Positions 54,380 to 63,431 of a stretch of DNA of 64,000 bases are shown here, piece after piece; within the stretch, counting starts at the first letter, position 1, and every line of letters begins with the position of its first letter. The position numbers and the translations under genes were made by a program. The DNA is taken from NCBI RefSeq assembly GCF_002224285.1, contig NZ_CP022436.1, forward strand, positions 2,666,001-2,730,000, given 5' to 3'. The notes beneath the pieces are model-generated. The model saw nothing but the letters and a program-made list of their open reading frames with translations. It was not told the DNA's origin and ran no database searches. Origin of the DNA: Arthrobacter sp. YN. GTDB lineage: Bacteria; Actinomycetota; Actinomycetes; Actinomycetales; Micrococcaceae.

Positions 54380-54398
54380 GAGAGGCGCAGGAGAACGG

Positions 54399-55343
54399 TT
54401 ATCGGACCGGGCTGTGCTTCGCAAGGTCGGCGGCATTGGTGGCGGCACTCATGAGGACGGCTGCCCCGAACATGTGCGCACCGACCAGGAGAGCCGGAAT
54501 TCCGTTGTAGTACTGGGTGAAGCCGATAACAGCCTGCAGCAGCGTCACACCGAGCAGCAGGTATGTCGCTGTCCGGAAGGGACCGGTGATCTTGTGACGG
54601 ACCACCAGGTACACCGCGAACAGCGTTCCGGCCGTGATCAGGTAAGCGGGGACGGCGTGGATGTGGGAGAAGAGGTCCCAGTCGAGGTCGTTCCGGGGTG
54701 CGTCAGCGTCTCCAGCATGGGGGCCGGCACCAGTGACCACGACACCCAGCATCACCGATACTGCCGAGAAAACAGCAACGGCCAGCATCACAGGGCGAGC
54801 CATGGCGGGGAGCGCCGGCAGGATCCGGTTCATGTAGCCACCGGTACGGCCGTAGGCCCGGTTGACCAGCAGCGTGGCGAAGACCACCAAAGCCATGGAA
54901 ACCAGGAAGTGCAGGCCCACCACCCATGGGTTGAGGCCGGACAAAACAGTGATGCCGCCGATGATTGCCTGGGCCGGGATGCTTGCCAGCAGGCCCAGGG
55001 CAAGGATGAACAGGTCGCGGCGTTCTTTGCGGAGGTTCCACAAGTACACCAGCATGAGCGCGGCAACGGCTGCGAGGGCGAAGGTCAGCAGTCGGTTACC
55101 GAATTCGATGAACCCGTGGATACCCATTTCCGGTGTATTTACCAGCGAGTCATTGGTGCATCGCGGCCACGTGGGGCAGCCCAGCCCGGAAGCGGTAAGG
55201 CGGACGGCACCTCCGGTCACCACGAGGACTGTCTGCCCGATGAGTGACAGCAAAGCCAAGCGACGGACGGCCCTGTTTACCTCGGTAGGCAACTTGGACG
55301 TGAACCGCTGAATGGTTTTGGGAAGGCGCGATGCCGTGCTCAC
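54399..55343 (-). CDS. ctaA: Heme A synthase
   Basis: 314 residues with eight hydrophobic helices and the COX15/CtaA pattern: GGAVRLTASGLGCPTWPRC with the conserved Cys, EFGNRLLTF with a haem-ligand region, HFLVSMALVV and HIHAVPAYLITAG with histidines. Converts heme O to heme A for the aa3 oxidase, using the product of ctaB. The start is GTG; the ABC permease gene ends 48 nt upstream. Confidence 0.94.
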   Translation of the reverse strand: MSTASRLPKTIQRFTSKLPTEVNRAVRRLALLSLIGQTVLVVTGGAVRLTASGLGCPTWPRCTNDSLVNTPEMGIHGFIEFGNRLLTFALAAVAALMLVYLWNLRKERRDLFILALGLLASIPAQAIIGGITVLSGLNPWVVGLHFLVSMALVVFATLLVNRAYGRTGGYMNRILPALPAMARPVMLAVAVFSAVSVMLGVVVTGAGPHAGDADAPRNDLDWDLFSHIHAVPAYLITAGTLFAVYLVVRHKITGPFRTATYLLLGVTLLQAVIGFTQYYNGIPALLVGAHMFGAAVLMSAATNAADLAKHSPVR

Positions 55344-55391
55344 AGTTTTCTCACTTCTCAGTTCTGCATTGTTGGTAGGTGCCCGGTTGAA

Positions 55392-56156
55392 TTAGTTCCA
55401 CTTGAACCAGCGGATGGCTGCGGCGCCGGCGAGTACCGTCCACAGCAGAAGGACAAGGACGGCGGGAAATGGTACGGCGCCTGCGAGGAAAGCATCGCGG
55501 AGCGCCTGGCCCAGGGCGCCGGACGGAAGGAAGTGGACGATGCCTTGAAGCACAGAGGGCAATCGATCGGCCGGCACCACAATGCCGCCCAAGGCGCCCA
55601 GCAGGATCCACAGCAGGTTGGTGATGGCCAGCGTTGCCTCCGGGCGGACCGTGCCCGCAACCAGCAGTCCCAGGGCAGTGAAGGCGGCGGCGCCAAGAAC
55701 CAGCAGTCCGAGCCCGGGCAGCCAGGCTTCGGGCCGGGGCTGCCACCCCAGGAAGGCGGCAATGGTGCCCACCACCACTACCTGCAGGAAAAGGACCACC
55801 AGCACGGCAAGGATCTTGCCGGCAATGAGCCCACCCCTGCCCAGCGGTGTGGTGGACAGGAATCGGAGGACTCCATAGCGACGGTCGAAGCCGGTGGCAA
55901 TACCTTGCCCGGTGAAGGCCGTGGACATCGCGCAAAGAGCCAGGATGCCCGGTGTGGCAACGTCCACACGTGATCCCCCGAGGCCATCCAGGAGAGGAGT
56001 CACAACGAGTCCCACCAAAGCCATCAAGGGCAGGACGATGGCAAGGATCAGCTGTTCGCCGTTCCGCAGCATGGTGATGGTCTCATAGCGCCCCTGCTGC
56101 ATGATGCGACGCGGCAGCGATGCGGGTCCCGCGTTGGCGGAGAGGAGCTTGCTCAT
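55392..56156 (-). CDS. ABC-2 type transporter permease
   Basis: 254 residues with six hydrophobic segments: a cytosolic start (MSKLLSANAG), a LPLMALVGLVVTPLLDG helix, and a long loop holding GIATGFDRRYGVLRFLSTTPLGR, the hallmark of ABC-2 permeases. Its start overlaps the ATPase stop by 4 nt. Equivalent to the Rv1457c position in M. tuberculosis. Substrate unknown; placement beside ctaA and suf is conserved. Confidence 0.9.
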   Translation of the reverse strand: MSKLLSANAGPASLPRRIMQQGRYETITMLRNGEQLILAIVLPLMALVGLVVTPLLDGLGGSRVDVATPGILALCAMSTAFTGQGIATGFDRRYGVLRFLSTTPLGRGGLIAGKILAVLVVLFLQVVVVGTIAAFLGWQPRPEAWLPGLGLLVLGAAAFTALGLLVAGTVRPEATLAITNLLWILLGALGGIVVPADRLPSVLQGIVHFLPSGALGQALRDAFLAGAVPFPAVLVLLLWTVLAGAAAIRWFKWN

Positions 56157-57118
56157 CGGAGGTCCCTTCCGGAAATGTCCAGGAACACGTCTTCAAGGCT
56201 ACGGGCTTCCAGACGGAGCGAAGCCGGCATGATGTTTCGTTCCGCCCACCAGGCAGTCAGCGCTGCAAGGTCTTTCGGTGTGATCGCACCCGTGATGGAG
56301 TAGCTTCCCGAGCGTGTCTCGGTCAGTTGAAGGCCCGGCCCGAGGGCACCGGCAAAGTCGAGTCCGCCCGGCGCATCGAAGTAGAGCGTCCGGTCCGTGA
56401 TGGCAGAATCCGTGACGTGGTCATGTCGAAGCAGTTCCGCGACGGTTCCCTCCACCACGTTGTGGCCGCCGTCGATGATGTAGACGTAGTCGGCCAGGCG
56501 CTCGGCGTCGTCCATCAGGTGGGTGGTCAGGACAATCCCCATGCCGGCGTCGCGAAGTTCGGCGATCAGGTCAAAAACCATCTGGCGCGATTGCGGATCC
56601 AGCCCCGCACTGGGCTCATCGAGGAACAGGATCTCCGGGCTTCCCACCAAGGCAGCTGCCAGGGCGAGGCGCTGCTTTTGGCCGCCGGACAGCCGACGCA
56701 CGCTGGTCCTGCTGAATTGGCCGATTCCCAGCCGTTCCACCAGCGCGTCAACATCCATGGGGTTTTGGTACATGCCGGCAACGTGCCGCAACAGCGGGAT
56801 GGGACGGGCCGACGGCGGCAACCCGCCGTCCTGGAGCATGACGCCTACGCGGGACCTCAAGTCGGCGCCTGCCGCGTCAGGGTCCGCACCAAGGAGCGAG
56901 ATACTCCCTCCGGTCCGTTTCTGCAGACCTTGCGCACATTCAAGGGTGGTGGTCTTCCCGGCACCATTGGCGCCGAGGAGGGCGGTCACTTGGCCGCGCT
57001 CCGCAACAAGGGACAGTCCGCTGACCACCCGGAGCATTTTGCCGTCAAGGGAGGCCAGGGGGCCTACATCCTTAATGAGTCCGTCAATGGTGAGGACAGG
57101 GGATTCGGGTGAGCGCAC
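56153..57118 (-). CDS. ABC transporter ATP-binding protein
   Basis: 321 residues from GTG 57118. Walker A GANGAGKTTT (49-58), signature LSGGQKQRLALAAAL, Walker B ILFLDEPSAGLDPQSRQ and the H-loop VLTTHLM; the last about 90 residues are a C-terminal extension common in drug or lipid exporters (DrrA/CcmA group). Partner of the ABC-2 permease. Equivalent to the Rv1458c position. It is divergent from sufR with a 109-nt gap. Confidence 0.93.
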   Translation of the reverse strand: MRSPESPVLTIDGLIKDVGPLASLDGKMLRVVSGLSLVAERGQVTALLGANGAGKTTTLECAQGLQKRTGGSISLLGADPDAAGADLRSRVGVMLQDGGLPPSARPIPLLRHVAGMYQNPMDVDALVERLGIGQFSRTSVRRLSGGQKQRLALAAALVGSPEILFLDEPSAGLDPQSRQMVFDLIAELRDAGMGIVLTTHLMDDAERLADYVYIIDGGHNVVEGTVAELLRHDHVTDSAITDRTLYFDAPGGLDFAGALGPGLQLTETRSGSYSITGAITPKDLAALTAWWAERNIMPASLRLEARSLEDVFLDISGRDLR

Positions 57119-57125
57119 CAGAGTA

Positions 57126-57131
57126 TTCTAC
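57126..57131 (-). promoter_or_regulatory. -10 element (TAGAAT) of the ABC-ctaA transcript, leaderless
   Basis: On the minus strand TAGAAT is followed by 7 nt and GTG 57118. An imperfect GTGA-N10-TCAC element (57133-57150) lies in the spacer and could be an operator. Confidence 0.58.
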
Positions 57132-57227
57132 GTGAAGTAGTACGGTCACACTTGGCGGGCGGCTGAGGTCAGTCTTGCCTTACTGGATGCATGAAACAAA
57201 TTACGACATGATTGTGTTGTGTATTCC

Positions 57228-58049
57228 ATGAGCAGTCCAACTTCCATGCCCTCACCACGGCATGCTGCAGCGGCAGGGGCATTCGCTGCCCCGCCTGCGC
57301 TGCCGGACGCGGATGACCGCACGAGGGACCGGGTGCTGAGCGCAGTTCTTGAGAACGGTCCGGTGAGCGCCGCGGAACTCGGCGACCTCCTCGGCTTCAC
57401 ACCGGCTGCCGTCCGCCGGCACCTTGACCATTTGGAGCGAAGCGGCGTCATAGAGGTCAAGCGGGTGGCCAAGGCCGGTTCCGGGGCGGGACGTCCCGCT
57501 CGCCGCTACGTCCTGAGCTCCCAGGGGCAGTCCACTCTGGGCGACGACTACCTGAACATCGCCAGTTCGGCGCTCCGCCGCCTCCAGGAACTCGCCGGCG
57601 AAGACGCAGTCCGTGAATACGCGGAGGAACGCTTCTCGGACATGGAACGGCGCTACGCCCCCGAAGTCGACGCCGCCGGAGATGACATCACTGCCCGGGC
57701 CATGGCACTCTCCAAGGCCCTCAGCCGCGACCGCTTCGTGGCTTCAGCACACTCCATTGAGGCCAAGGCCCCGTTGCCTGCTGCGCTGTCCAGCGTTCAG
57801 CTGTGCCAGGGCCATTGCCCCATCCAGCGGCTCGCCGCGGAATTTCCGGTGTTTTGCGATACCGAGACCAAGGTCTTCTCGCGATTGGTGGGCGTCGATG
57901 TCCGACGCCTCTCCACACTCGCGCAGGGCGGCCACGTCTGCACCACCCACATACCTACCGGGCGCCCGGCTGCCACGGCATCCCCAGATGTCGCAGAGCA
58001 GTCCGGGAACCCGTACCAGGAATCAAACAACCAGCAAGAAAGGCCGTGA
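57228..58049 (+). CDS. sufR: SufR-type Fe-S-sensing transcriptional regulator
   Basis: 273 residues from ATG 57228. The N-terminal winged helix ([27 protein letters not shown] then [11 protein letters not shown]) is DeoR/ArsR-like. The C-terminal half carries clustered Cys (LCQGHC, PVFCDTE, GGHVC), the [4Fe-4S] ligands of SufR. It represses the suf operon when its cluster is intact. The stop shares one base with the sufB start, so it is the first gene of the operon, as in mycobacteria. Confidence 0.92.
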   Translation: MSSPTSMPSPRHAAAAGAFAAPPALPDADDRTRDRVLSAVLENGPVSAAELGDLLGFTPAAVRRHLDHLERSGVIEVKRVAKAGSGAGRPARRYVLSSQGQSTLGDDYLNIASSALRRLQELAGEDAVREYAEERFSDMERRYAPEVDAAGDDITARAMALSKALSRDRFVASAHSIEAKAPLPAALSSVQLCQGHCPIQRLAAEFPVFCDTETKVFSRLVGVDVRRLSTLAQGGHVCTTHIPTGRPAATASPDVAEQSGNPYQESNNQQERP

Positions 58050-59512
58050 TGACGGACCAAATAGCAGAGAAAGCGGTAGCTGACGGCACTGTGATCTCGG
58101 AGATTCTGGAGAAGAATCCCGAACTGCACGGTATCGGAAACTACGAGTACGGCTGGGCCGACAAGAACGACGTAGGCGCAAACGCCCGTCGTGGCCTCAA
58201 CGAGGAGGTCGTCCGCGACATCTCCTCGAAGAAGAACGAGCCCCAATGGATGCTCGATCTGCGGCTCAAGGGCCTCAAGTACTTCGACCGCAAGCCCATG
58301 CCTACCTGGGGTGCAGACCTCTCCGGCATCGACTTCGACAACATCAAGTATTTTGTGCGTTCCACCGAAAAGCAGGCGGCAACGTGGGAAGACCTTCCGG
58401 AAGACATCCGGAACACCTACGAGAAGCTGGGCATCCCGGAAGCTGAGCGCAGCCGCCTCGTCTCGGGCGTCGCTGCCCAGTACGAGTCCGAGGTGGTCTA
58501 CCACCAGATCCGTGAGGACCTTGAAGCCCAGGGCGTCATCTTCCTCGACACTGACACCGCATTGCGTGAGCACCCGGAGATCTTCCAGGAATACTTCGGC
58601 ACCATCATTCCGGTGGGCGACAACAAGTTCGCATCGCTGAACACGGCTGTCTGGTCCGGCGGTTCCTTCGTGTACGTACCCAAGGGTGTCCACGTGGACA
58701 TTCCGCTGCAGGCCTACTTCCGTATCAACACGGAAAACATGGGCCAGTTCGAGCGCACGCTGATCATCGCCGATGAGGACTCCTACGTTCACTACATCGA
58801 AGGCTGCACGGCTCCGATCTACACCTCGGATTCCCTGCACTCGGCCGTTGTGGAGATCATCGTGAAGAAGGGCGCCCGCGTCCGCTACACGACCATCCAG
58901 AACTGGTCCACCAACGTGTACAACCTCGTCACCAAGCGCGCCATCTGCGAAGAGGGCGCCACCATGGAGTGGATCGATGGCAACATCGGGTCCAAGGTGA
59001 CCATGAAGTACCCGGCCGTGTACCTTGTGGGCGAGCATGCCAAGGGTGAAACCCTCTCCATCGCTTTCGCCGGCGAAGGCCAGCACCAGGACACCGGCTC
59101 CAAGATGGTGCACATCGCACCGAATACCAAGAGCTCCATCATTTCCAAGTCCGTGGCCCGCGGCGGTGGCCGTGCTGCATACCGCGGATTGGTCCAGGTC
59201 CGCGAGGGCGCCAAGCACTCGGCCAACACGGTCCGTTGTGACGCGCTCCTGGTGGACACGATTTCCCGCTCGGACACGTACCCGTACATCGACATCCGTG
59301 AGGATGACGTTGTCATGGGCCACGAGGCCACCGTTTCCCGCGTCAGCGAAGAGCAGCTCTTCTATCTGATGTCCCGCGGCATGCCTGAAGACGAGGCCAT
59401 GGCCATGATCGTGCGCGGCTTCATTGAGCCGATTGCCCGTGAACTGCCCATGGAATACGCCCTTGAGCTGAACCGCTTGATTGAACTGCAGATGGAAGGG
59501 TCCGTCGGTTAA
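58049..59512 (+). CDS. sufB: Fe-S cluster assembly protein SufB
   Basis: 487 residues from ATG 58049 (an AAAGG site upstream); an upstream frame extension falls in sufR and is rejected. SufB features: [19 protein letters not shown], the [16 protein letters not shown] beta-helix motif, [11 protein letters not shown] with the conserved Cys, and the C-terminal [16 protein letters not shown]. No intein, unlike some mycobacterial SufB. With SufC and SufD it forms the scaffold on which clusters are built. Confidence 0.97.
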   Translation: MTDQIAEKAVADGTVISEILEKNPELHGIGNYEYGWADKNDVGANARRGLNEEVVRDISSKKNEPQWMLDLRLKGLKYFDRKPMPTWGADLSGIDFDNIKYFVRSTEKQAATWEDLPEDIRNTYEKLGIPEAERSRLVSGVAAQYESEVVYHQIREDLEAQGVIFLDTDTALREHPEIFQEYFGTIIPVGDNKFASLNTAVWSGGSFVYVPKGVHVDIPLQAYFRINTENMGQFERTLIIADEDSYVHYIEGCTAPIYTSDSLHSAVVEIIVKKGARVRYTTIQNWSTNVYNLVTKRAICEEGATMEWIDGNIGSKVTMKYPAVYLVGEHAKGETLSIAFAGEGQHQDTGSKMVHIAPNTKSSIISKSVARGGGRAAYRGLVQVREGAKHSANTVRCDALLVDTISRSDTYPYIDIREDDVVMGHEATVSRVSEEQLFYLMSRGMPEDEAMAMIVRGFIEPIARELPMEYALELNRLIELQMEGSVG

Positions 59513-59514
59513 CA

Positions 59515-60828
59515 ATGACTGATATCACTACTGAAAAGGCGCGCATCGGCGCGCCCTCGGCCCACCCGTTTATCAACGGCTTCACCGAGGAAGGCGAGAA
59601 CCTTTCGCCTGTGAACACCGGTACGAACACCAGCACGACGTCGGAGCAGCCTTCCGCTGGTCCGCTGGCCGGCGCTTCGGCCAAGAGCCACTCGCATGGT
59701 GGCGGCGTAGGCATCCCGGACGGCTCGCGTGCCGGCCGCCTCACGTCCTACAAGCTGGCAGACTTCAAGCCGCTGAACGGACTTGAGGAAGACTGGCGCT
59801 TCACCCCGCTGAAGCGGCTTCGTGGCCTTCACACCGACGTCCTCAACGGCGCAGCCCCGGCTGTCAGCGTCACCGCACCCGTCGGCGTCGTTGTTGAAAC
59901 CGTTGGCCGCGATGACCAGCGCATCGGCCAGGCAGCCATCCCGGAGGACCTTGTGTCCGCCAACGCCTGGGAGAACTTCGCCGAGGCCACGGTCATCACC
60001 GTGCCCGCCGAGCTGCAGGCCGGGAGTGAAGTTTCGGTCCTGATCACCGGCGCCGGCGAGGCACCGTCTGCCCAGCACATCGTGATTGTGGCAGAACGTT
60101 TCTCCAAGGCTGTTGTGGTCCTGGACCACCAGGGCACCGCAGTTGTCTCCGAGAACGTGGAAATCATCGTTGAAGACGGTGCTGAACTGACCGTTGTCTC
60201 CTTGCAGGAATGGGCAGACAACGCTGTGCACGCGTCATCGCAGCAGGCAAAGATCGGCCGCGATGCCAAGTTCAAGCACATTGTGGTCAGCCTTGGCGGC
60301 GACCTCGTTCGTGTCACGCCGTCCACGCGCTTCACGGCTCCCGGTGCCGACGTCGAAATGTTCGGCCTGTACTTCGCCGACGCCGGACAGCACCTTGAGC
60401 AGCGCCTGTTCGTTGACCACGCAGTGGCCAACTGCAAGTCGCGCGTTCTCTACAAGGGCGCCCTCCAGGGCCGCAACGCCCACAGCGTGTGGGTTGGCGA
60501 CGTCCTGATCCGCAAGGAAGCAGAAGGCACGGACACTTACGAGGCCAACCGCAACCTGGTCCTCACGGACGGTGCCCGCGCCGACTCCGTACCCAACCTC
60601 GAAATCGAAACCGGGTTGATCGAGGGTGCCGGCCACGCCAGTGCCACGGGCCGGTTCGACGACGAACACCTGTTCTACCTCATGGCCCGCGGCATCCCCG
60701 AGAAGGTTGCCCGCCGCCTGGTGGTCCGAGGCTTCCTCAACGAGATCATCCAGCAGATCAAGGTCCCGGCAATCGAAGATCGCCTGACCGCAGCTGTTGA
60801 GCGCGAACTCGCCGCGACCGACAACTAA
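59515..60828 (+). CDS. sufD: Fe-S cluster assembly protein SufD
   Basis: 437 residues, 2 nt after sufB. SufD is a SufB paralogue: helical N-terminal part (LADFKPLNGLEEDWRFTPL), right-handed beta-helix, and the C-terminal block VLTDGARADSVPNLEIE and FYLMARGIPEKVARRLVVRGF with the conserved His near HASATG. It forms the SufBC2D complex. An unusual Gly/Thr/Ser-rich stretch occupies residues about 30-65. Confidence 0.96.
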   Translation: MTDITTEKARIGAPSAHPFINGFTEEGENLSPVNTGTNTSTTSEQPSAGPLAGASAKSHSHGGGVGIPDGSRAGRLTSYKLADFKPLNGLEEDWRFTPLKRLRGLHTDVLNGAAPAVSVTAPVGVVVETVGRDDQRIGQAAIPEDLVSANAWENFAEATVITVPAELQAGSEVSVLITGAGEAPSAQHIVIVAERFSKAVVVLDHQGTAVVSENVEIIVEDGAELTVVSLQEWADNAVHASSQQAKIGRDAKFKHIVVSLGGDLVRVTPSTRFTAPGADVEMFGLYFADAGQHLEQRLFVDHAVANCKSRVLYKGALQGRNAHSVWVGDVLIRKEAEGTDTYEANRNLVLTDGARADSVPNLEIETGLIEGAGHASATGRFDDEHLFYLMARGIPEKVARRLVVRGFLNEIIQQIKVPAIEDRLTAAVERELAATDN

Positions 60829-60849
60829 GACAGGCCAGGCAGAGCAACA

Positions 60850-61206
60850 ATGAGTGAAGAAACCAAGGGCGAGCTGGTATGCAACGCCAATGACATCCAG
60901 GTCAAGCAAGCGCTGCGCGTCCTGATTGATGACTACCCCGTAGCCATCGTCAAGGACTCGATGGGCGAGATCCACGCCATCGCCGATACTTGCTCGCACG
61001 CGGACATCTCGTTGTCCGAGGGTGAGGTTGAAGGCTGCGCGATCGAGTGCTGGGGCCACGGTTCCCAGTTTGACCTCCGCAGCGGACAGCCGCTCCAGCT
61101 GCCTGCTTATGACCCCGTCCCTGTTTTCGCCGTCACCATCGACGGAGACGACGTGTATGTGGACGTGACCAATGTTGTGAACGGCGCCTCGGTAGATCAC
61201 TACTGA
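60850..61206 (+). CDS. Rieske-type [2Fe-2S] ferredoxin in the SUF operon
   Basis: 118 residues. A small Rieske domain with ligands C48/H50 (TCSHADISL) and C67/H70 (CWGHGSQFD), and a PAYDPVPVF ending like the ferredoxin subunits of non-heme oxygenases. No transmembrane helix, so cytosolic. It lies between sufD and sufC, where mycobacteria have no gene. It may donate electrons for cluster assembly or be a cluster carrier; that is inference from position. Confidence 0.9.
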   Translation: MSEETKGELVCNANDIQVKQALRVLIDDYPVAIVKDSMGEIHAIADTCSHADISLSEGEVEGCAIECWGHGSQFDLRSGQPLQLPAYDPVPVFAVTIDGDDVYVDVTNVVNGASVDHY

Positions 61207-61249
61207 GCGCCCAGTACCGCCAGACTTACGAACGGAAAGAAAGAAGAGC

Positions 61250-62035
<786 letters not shown>

Positions 62036-62036
62036 T

Positions 62037-62042
62037 TAGGAT
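62037..62042 (+). promoter_or_regulatory. -10-like TAGGAT before sufT
   Basis: TAGGAT, 6 nt, then ATG 62049. The same bases can act as an AGGA ribosome site with 7-nt spacing, so this may be either signal. Confidence 0.35.
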
Positions 62043-62048
62043 CGTTCC

Positions 62049-62381
62049 ATGACCGAAATCAACACGGCGCGCACCAGCCTCGAGGACGTCGAGGAAGCGC
62101 TCAAGGACGTGATTGACCCCGAACTCGGCGTCAACATTGTGGACTTGGGCCTTCTTTACGGACTGAAGTATTCCGACGACGACGGCGCTCTCCTGATCGA
62201 CATGACACTGACCACTGCGGCTTGCCCGCTGACGGACGTGCTTGAAGAGCAGGTAGGCAAGTCCCTTGACGGCGTGGTTGATGATTGGCGCCTGAACTGG
62301 GTATGGATGCCGCCATGGGGTCCTGAGCGGATCACCGATGACGGCAAGGACCAGATGCGGGCCCTCGGCTTCAACATCTGA
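62049..62381 (+). CDS. sufT: Metal-sulfur cluster biosynthesis factor SufT (DUF59/MIP18)
   Basis: 110 residues. DUF59 fold with VIDPELGVNIVDLGLLYGL (the DPE motif), the reactive-Cys motif TTAACPLTDVLEEQV, and the C-terminal WMPPWGPERITDDGKDQMRALGF typical of SufT. It helps in maturation of Fe-S proteins. It follows sufC by 13 nt; sufS and sufU, which sit between sufC and sufT in mycobacteria, are missing here. Closed by a strong hairpin. Confidence 0.95.
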   Translation: MTEINTARTSLEDVEEALKDVIDPELGVNIVDLGLLYGLKYSDDDGALLIDMTLTTAACPLTDVLEEQVGKSLDGVVDDWRLNWVWMPPWGPERITDDGKDQMRALGFNI

Positions 62382-62412
62382 TCAGCAGTTTTACGCTCGC
62401 TTGCAGCGGGTA

Positions 62413-62453
62413 AAAGGAAGGGTTCCGGGCCACTGGCCCGGAACCCTTCCTTT
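62413..62453 (+). terminator. Strong terminator between sufT and the metallopeptidase gene
   Basis: A perfect 19-bp stem (62413-62431 with 62435-62453) around a 3-nt loop. AAA/TTT pairs at the base make it usable from both directions for these convergent genes. Confidence 0.92.
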
Positions 62454-62470
62454 GTCGTTAGCCCGCTGCA

Positions 62471-63370
62471 CTAAGGCGCAGCTACACCAAACGTGTCGCA
62501 CTTGTTGATGTCGCCCGTGGTGTACCCCTGATAGAACCATTTCTGCCGCTGCTCACTGGAGCCGTGGGTCCATGACTCAGGAGAGACGCGGCCCGTAGCA
62601 GCCTCCTGGATGCGGTCATCGCCCACCGCGGAAGCAGCGGAGAGCGCATCCTGCAGATCCTGCTGCGTCAGGGGATCAAGGAAGGGTTTGCCGCTGGCGT
62701 CCGTTTGCGTCGTTGCATGCCTGACCCACAAACCCGCATAGCAGTCAGCCTGCAGTTCCACCCTGACGGCACCCGACTGCGGACCTTGGGGATCCTGCTG
62801 AGCCTGGTCCAGGCTTCCGAGGACATTTTGTACATGGTGTCCGAACTCGTGGGCCACTACATACTCCTGTGCCAGCGGTCCTCCGGAGGAACCAAAGCGG
62901 GTCACCAGTTCGTCGAAAAAGCCAGGGTCAAAATATGCGGTGGTGTCTGCAGGGCAATAGAACGGACCCACAGCGCTGGTAGCTGCACCGCAGCCGGTAT
63001 TGGTGGCCGCACTGAAGATGACAGTCTTGGGCCGTGGGTACTGGACGTTGTAGTCGGCAAGGTAGTCAGGCCAGAAAGCGTTCAGGCTGTTCACCGTTCC
63101 GGTGATCCGGCAGTCCAAGCGTTTGTCCGCGTCAGCACCTGTCTGGCATTCCTGGACACCTCCGGCGCCGCCACTTTCGACGGCGGGCGGCTGGGTTCCG
63201 CTGCCTGTCAGGTCGCCCAGGATGTTGGGGTTTATGCCGAAGAGAGCCAGCAGCAGCACCACGATCCCGCCACCAATGCCACCGCCGATCTTGGTCCCGC
63301 GGCCCATTCCACTGCCACGTCGGTCCTCCACTTGGGAGGGGTCAAGCTGTGCGCCGTCATTGAAACTCAT
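62471..63370 (-). CDS. Neutral zinc metallopeptidase (YpfJ/KPN_02809 family)
   Basis: 299 residues from ATG 63370; a longer in-frame start at 63448 would overlap the divergent ligase gene. Basic, Gly-rich N-terminus, one transmembrane helix (about residues 30-50, IGGGIGGGIVVLLLALF), then an extracellular domain with the zincin motif VVAHEFGHHVQN and a distant QADCYAGLW acidic ligand region. Cys residues in the outer domain may pair. This family is secreted or membrane-anchored with unknown substrate. Confidence 0.88.
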   Translation of the reverse strand: MSFNDGAQLDPSQVEDRRGSGMGRGTKIGGGIGGGIVVLLLALFGINPNILGDLTGSGTQPPAVESGGAGGVQECQTGADADKRLDCRITGTVNSLNAFWPDYLADYNVQYPRPKTVIFSAATNTGCGAATSAVGPFYCPADTTAYFDPGFFDELVTRFGSSGGPLAQEYVVAHEFGHHVQNVLGSLDQAQQDPQGPQSGAVRVELQADCYAGLWVRHATTQTDASGKPFLDPLTQQDLQDALSAASAVGDDRIQEAATGRVSPESWTHGSSEQRQKWFYQGYTTGDINKCDTFGVAAP

Positions 63371-63376
63371 ACAGTC

Positions 63377-63382
63377 AGAATA
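63377..63382 (-). promoter_or_regulatory. -10 element (TATTCT), leaderless metallopeptidase promoter
   Basis: On the minus strand TATTCT is followed by 6 nt and the ATG at 63370. No ribosome site is present. Confidence 0.58.
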
Positions 63383-63418
63383 GACGTCACTATTGGTGCC
63401 CGGCGGCTGACACTGCCG

Positions 63419-63424
63419 TAAAAT
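63419..63424 (+). promoter_or_regulatory. -10 element (TAAAAT), leaderless ligase promoter
   Basis: TAAAAT, 7 nt, then ATG 63432. Divergent from the metallopeptidase promoter within a 61-nt gap. Confidence 0.58.
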
Positions 63425-63431
63425 CGTCTGG

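Noticed and set aside
57803..58048. Upstream in-frame extension of sufB
   Set aside because: It lies inside sufR and does not resemble SufB; the ATG at 58049 fits the family start and the one-base overlap.
57797..59515. 572-codon minus-strand frame opposite sufB
   Set aside because: Antisense of sufB with His/Val/Gly-rich low-information sequence.
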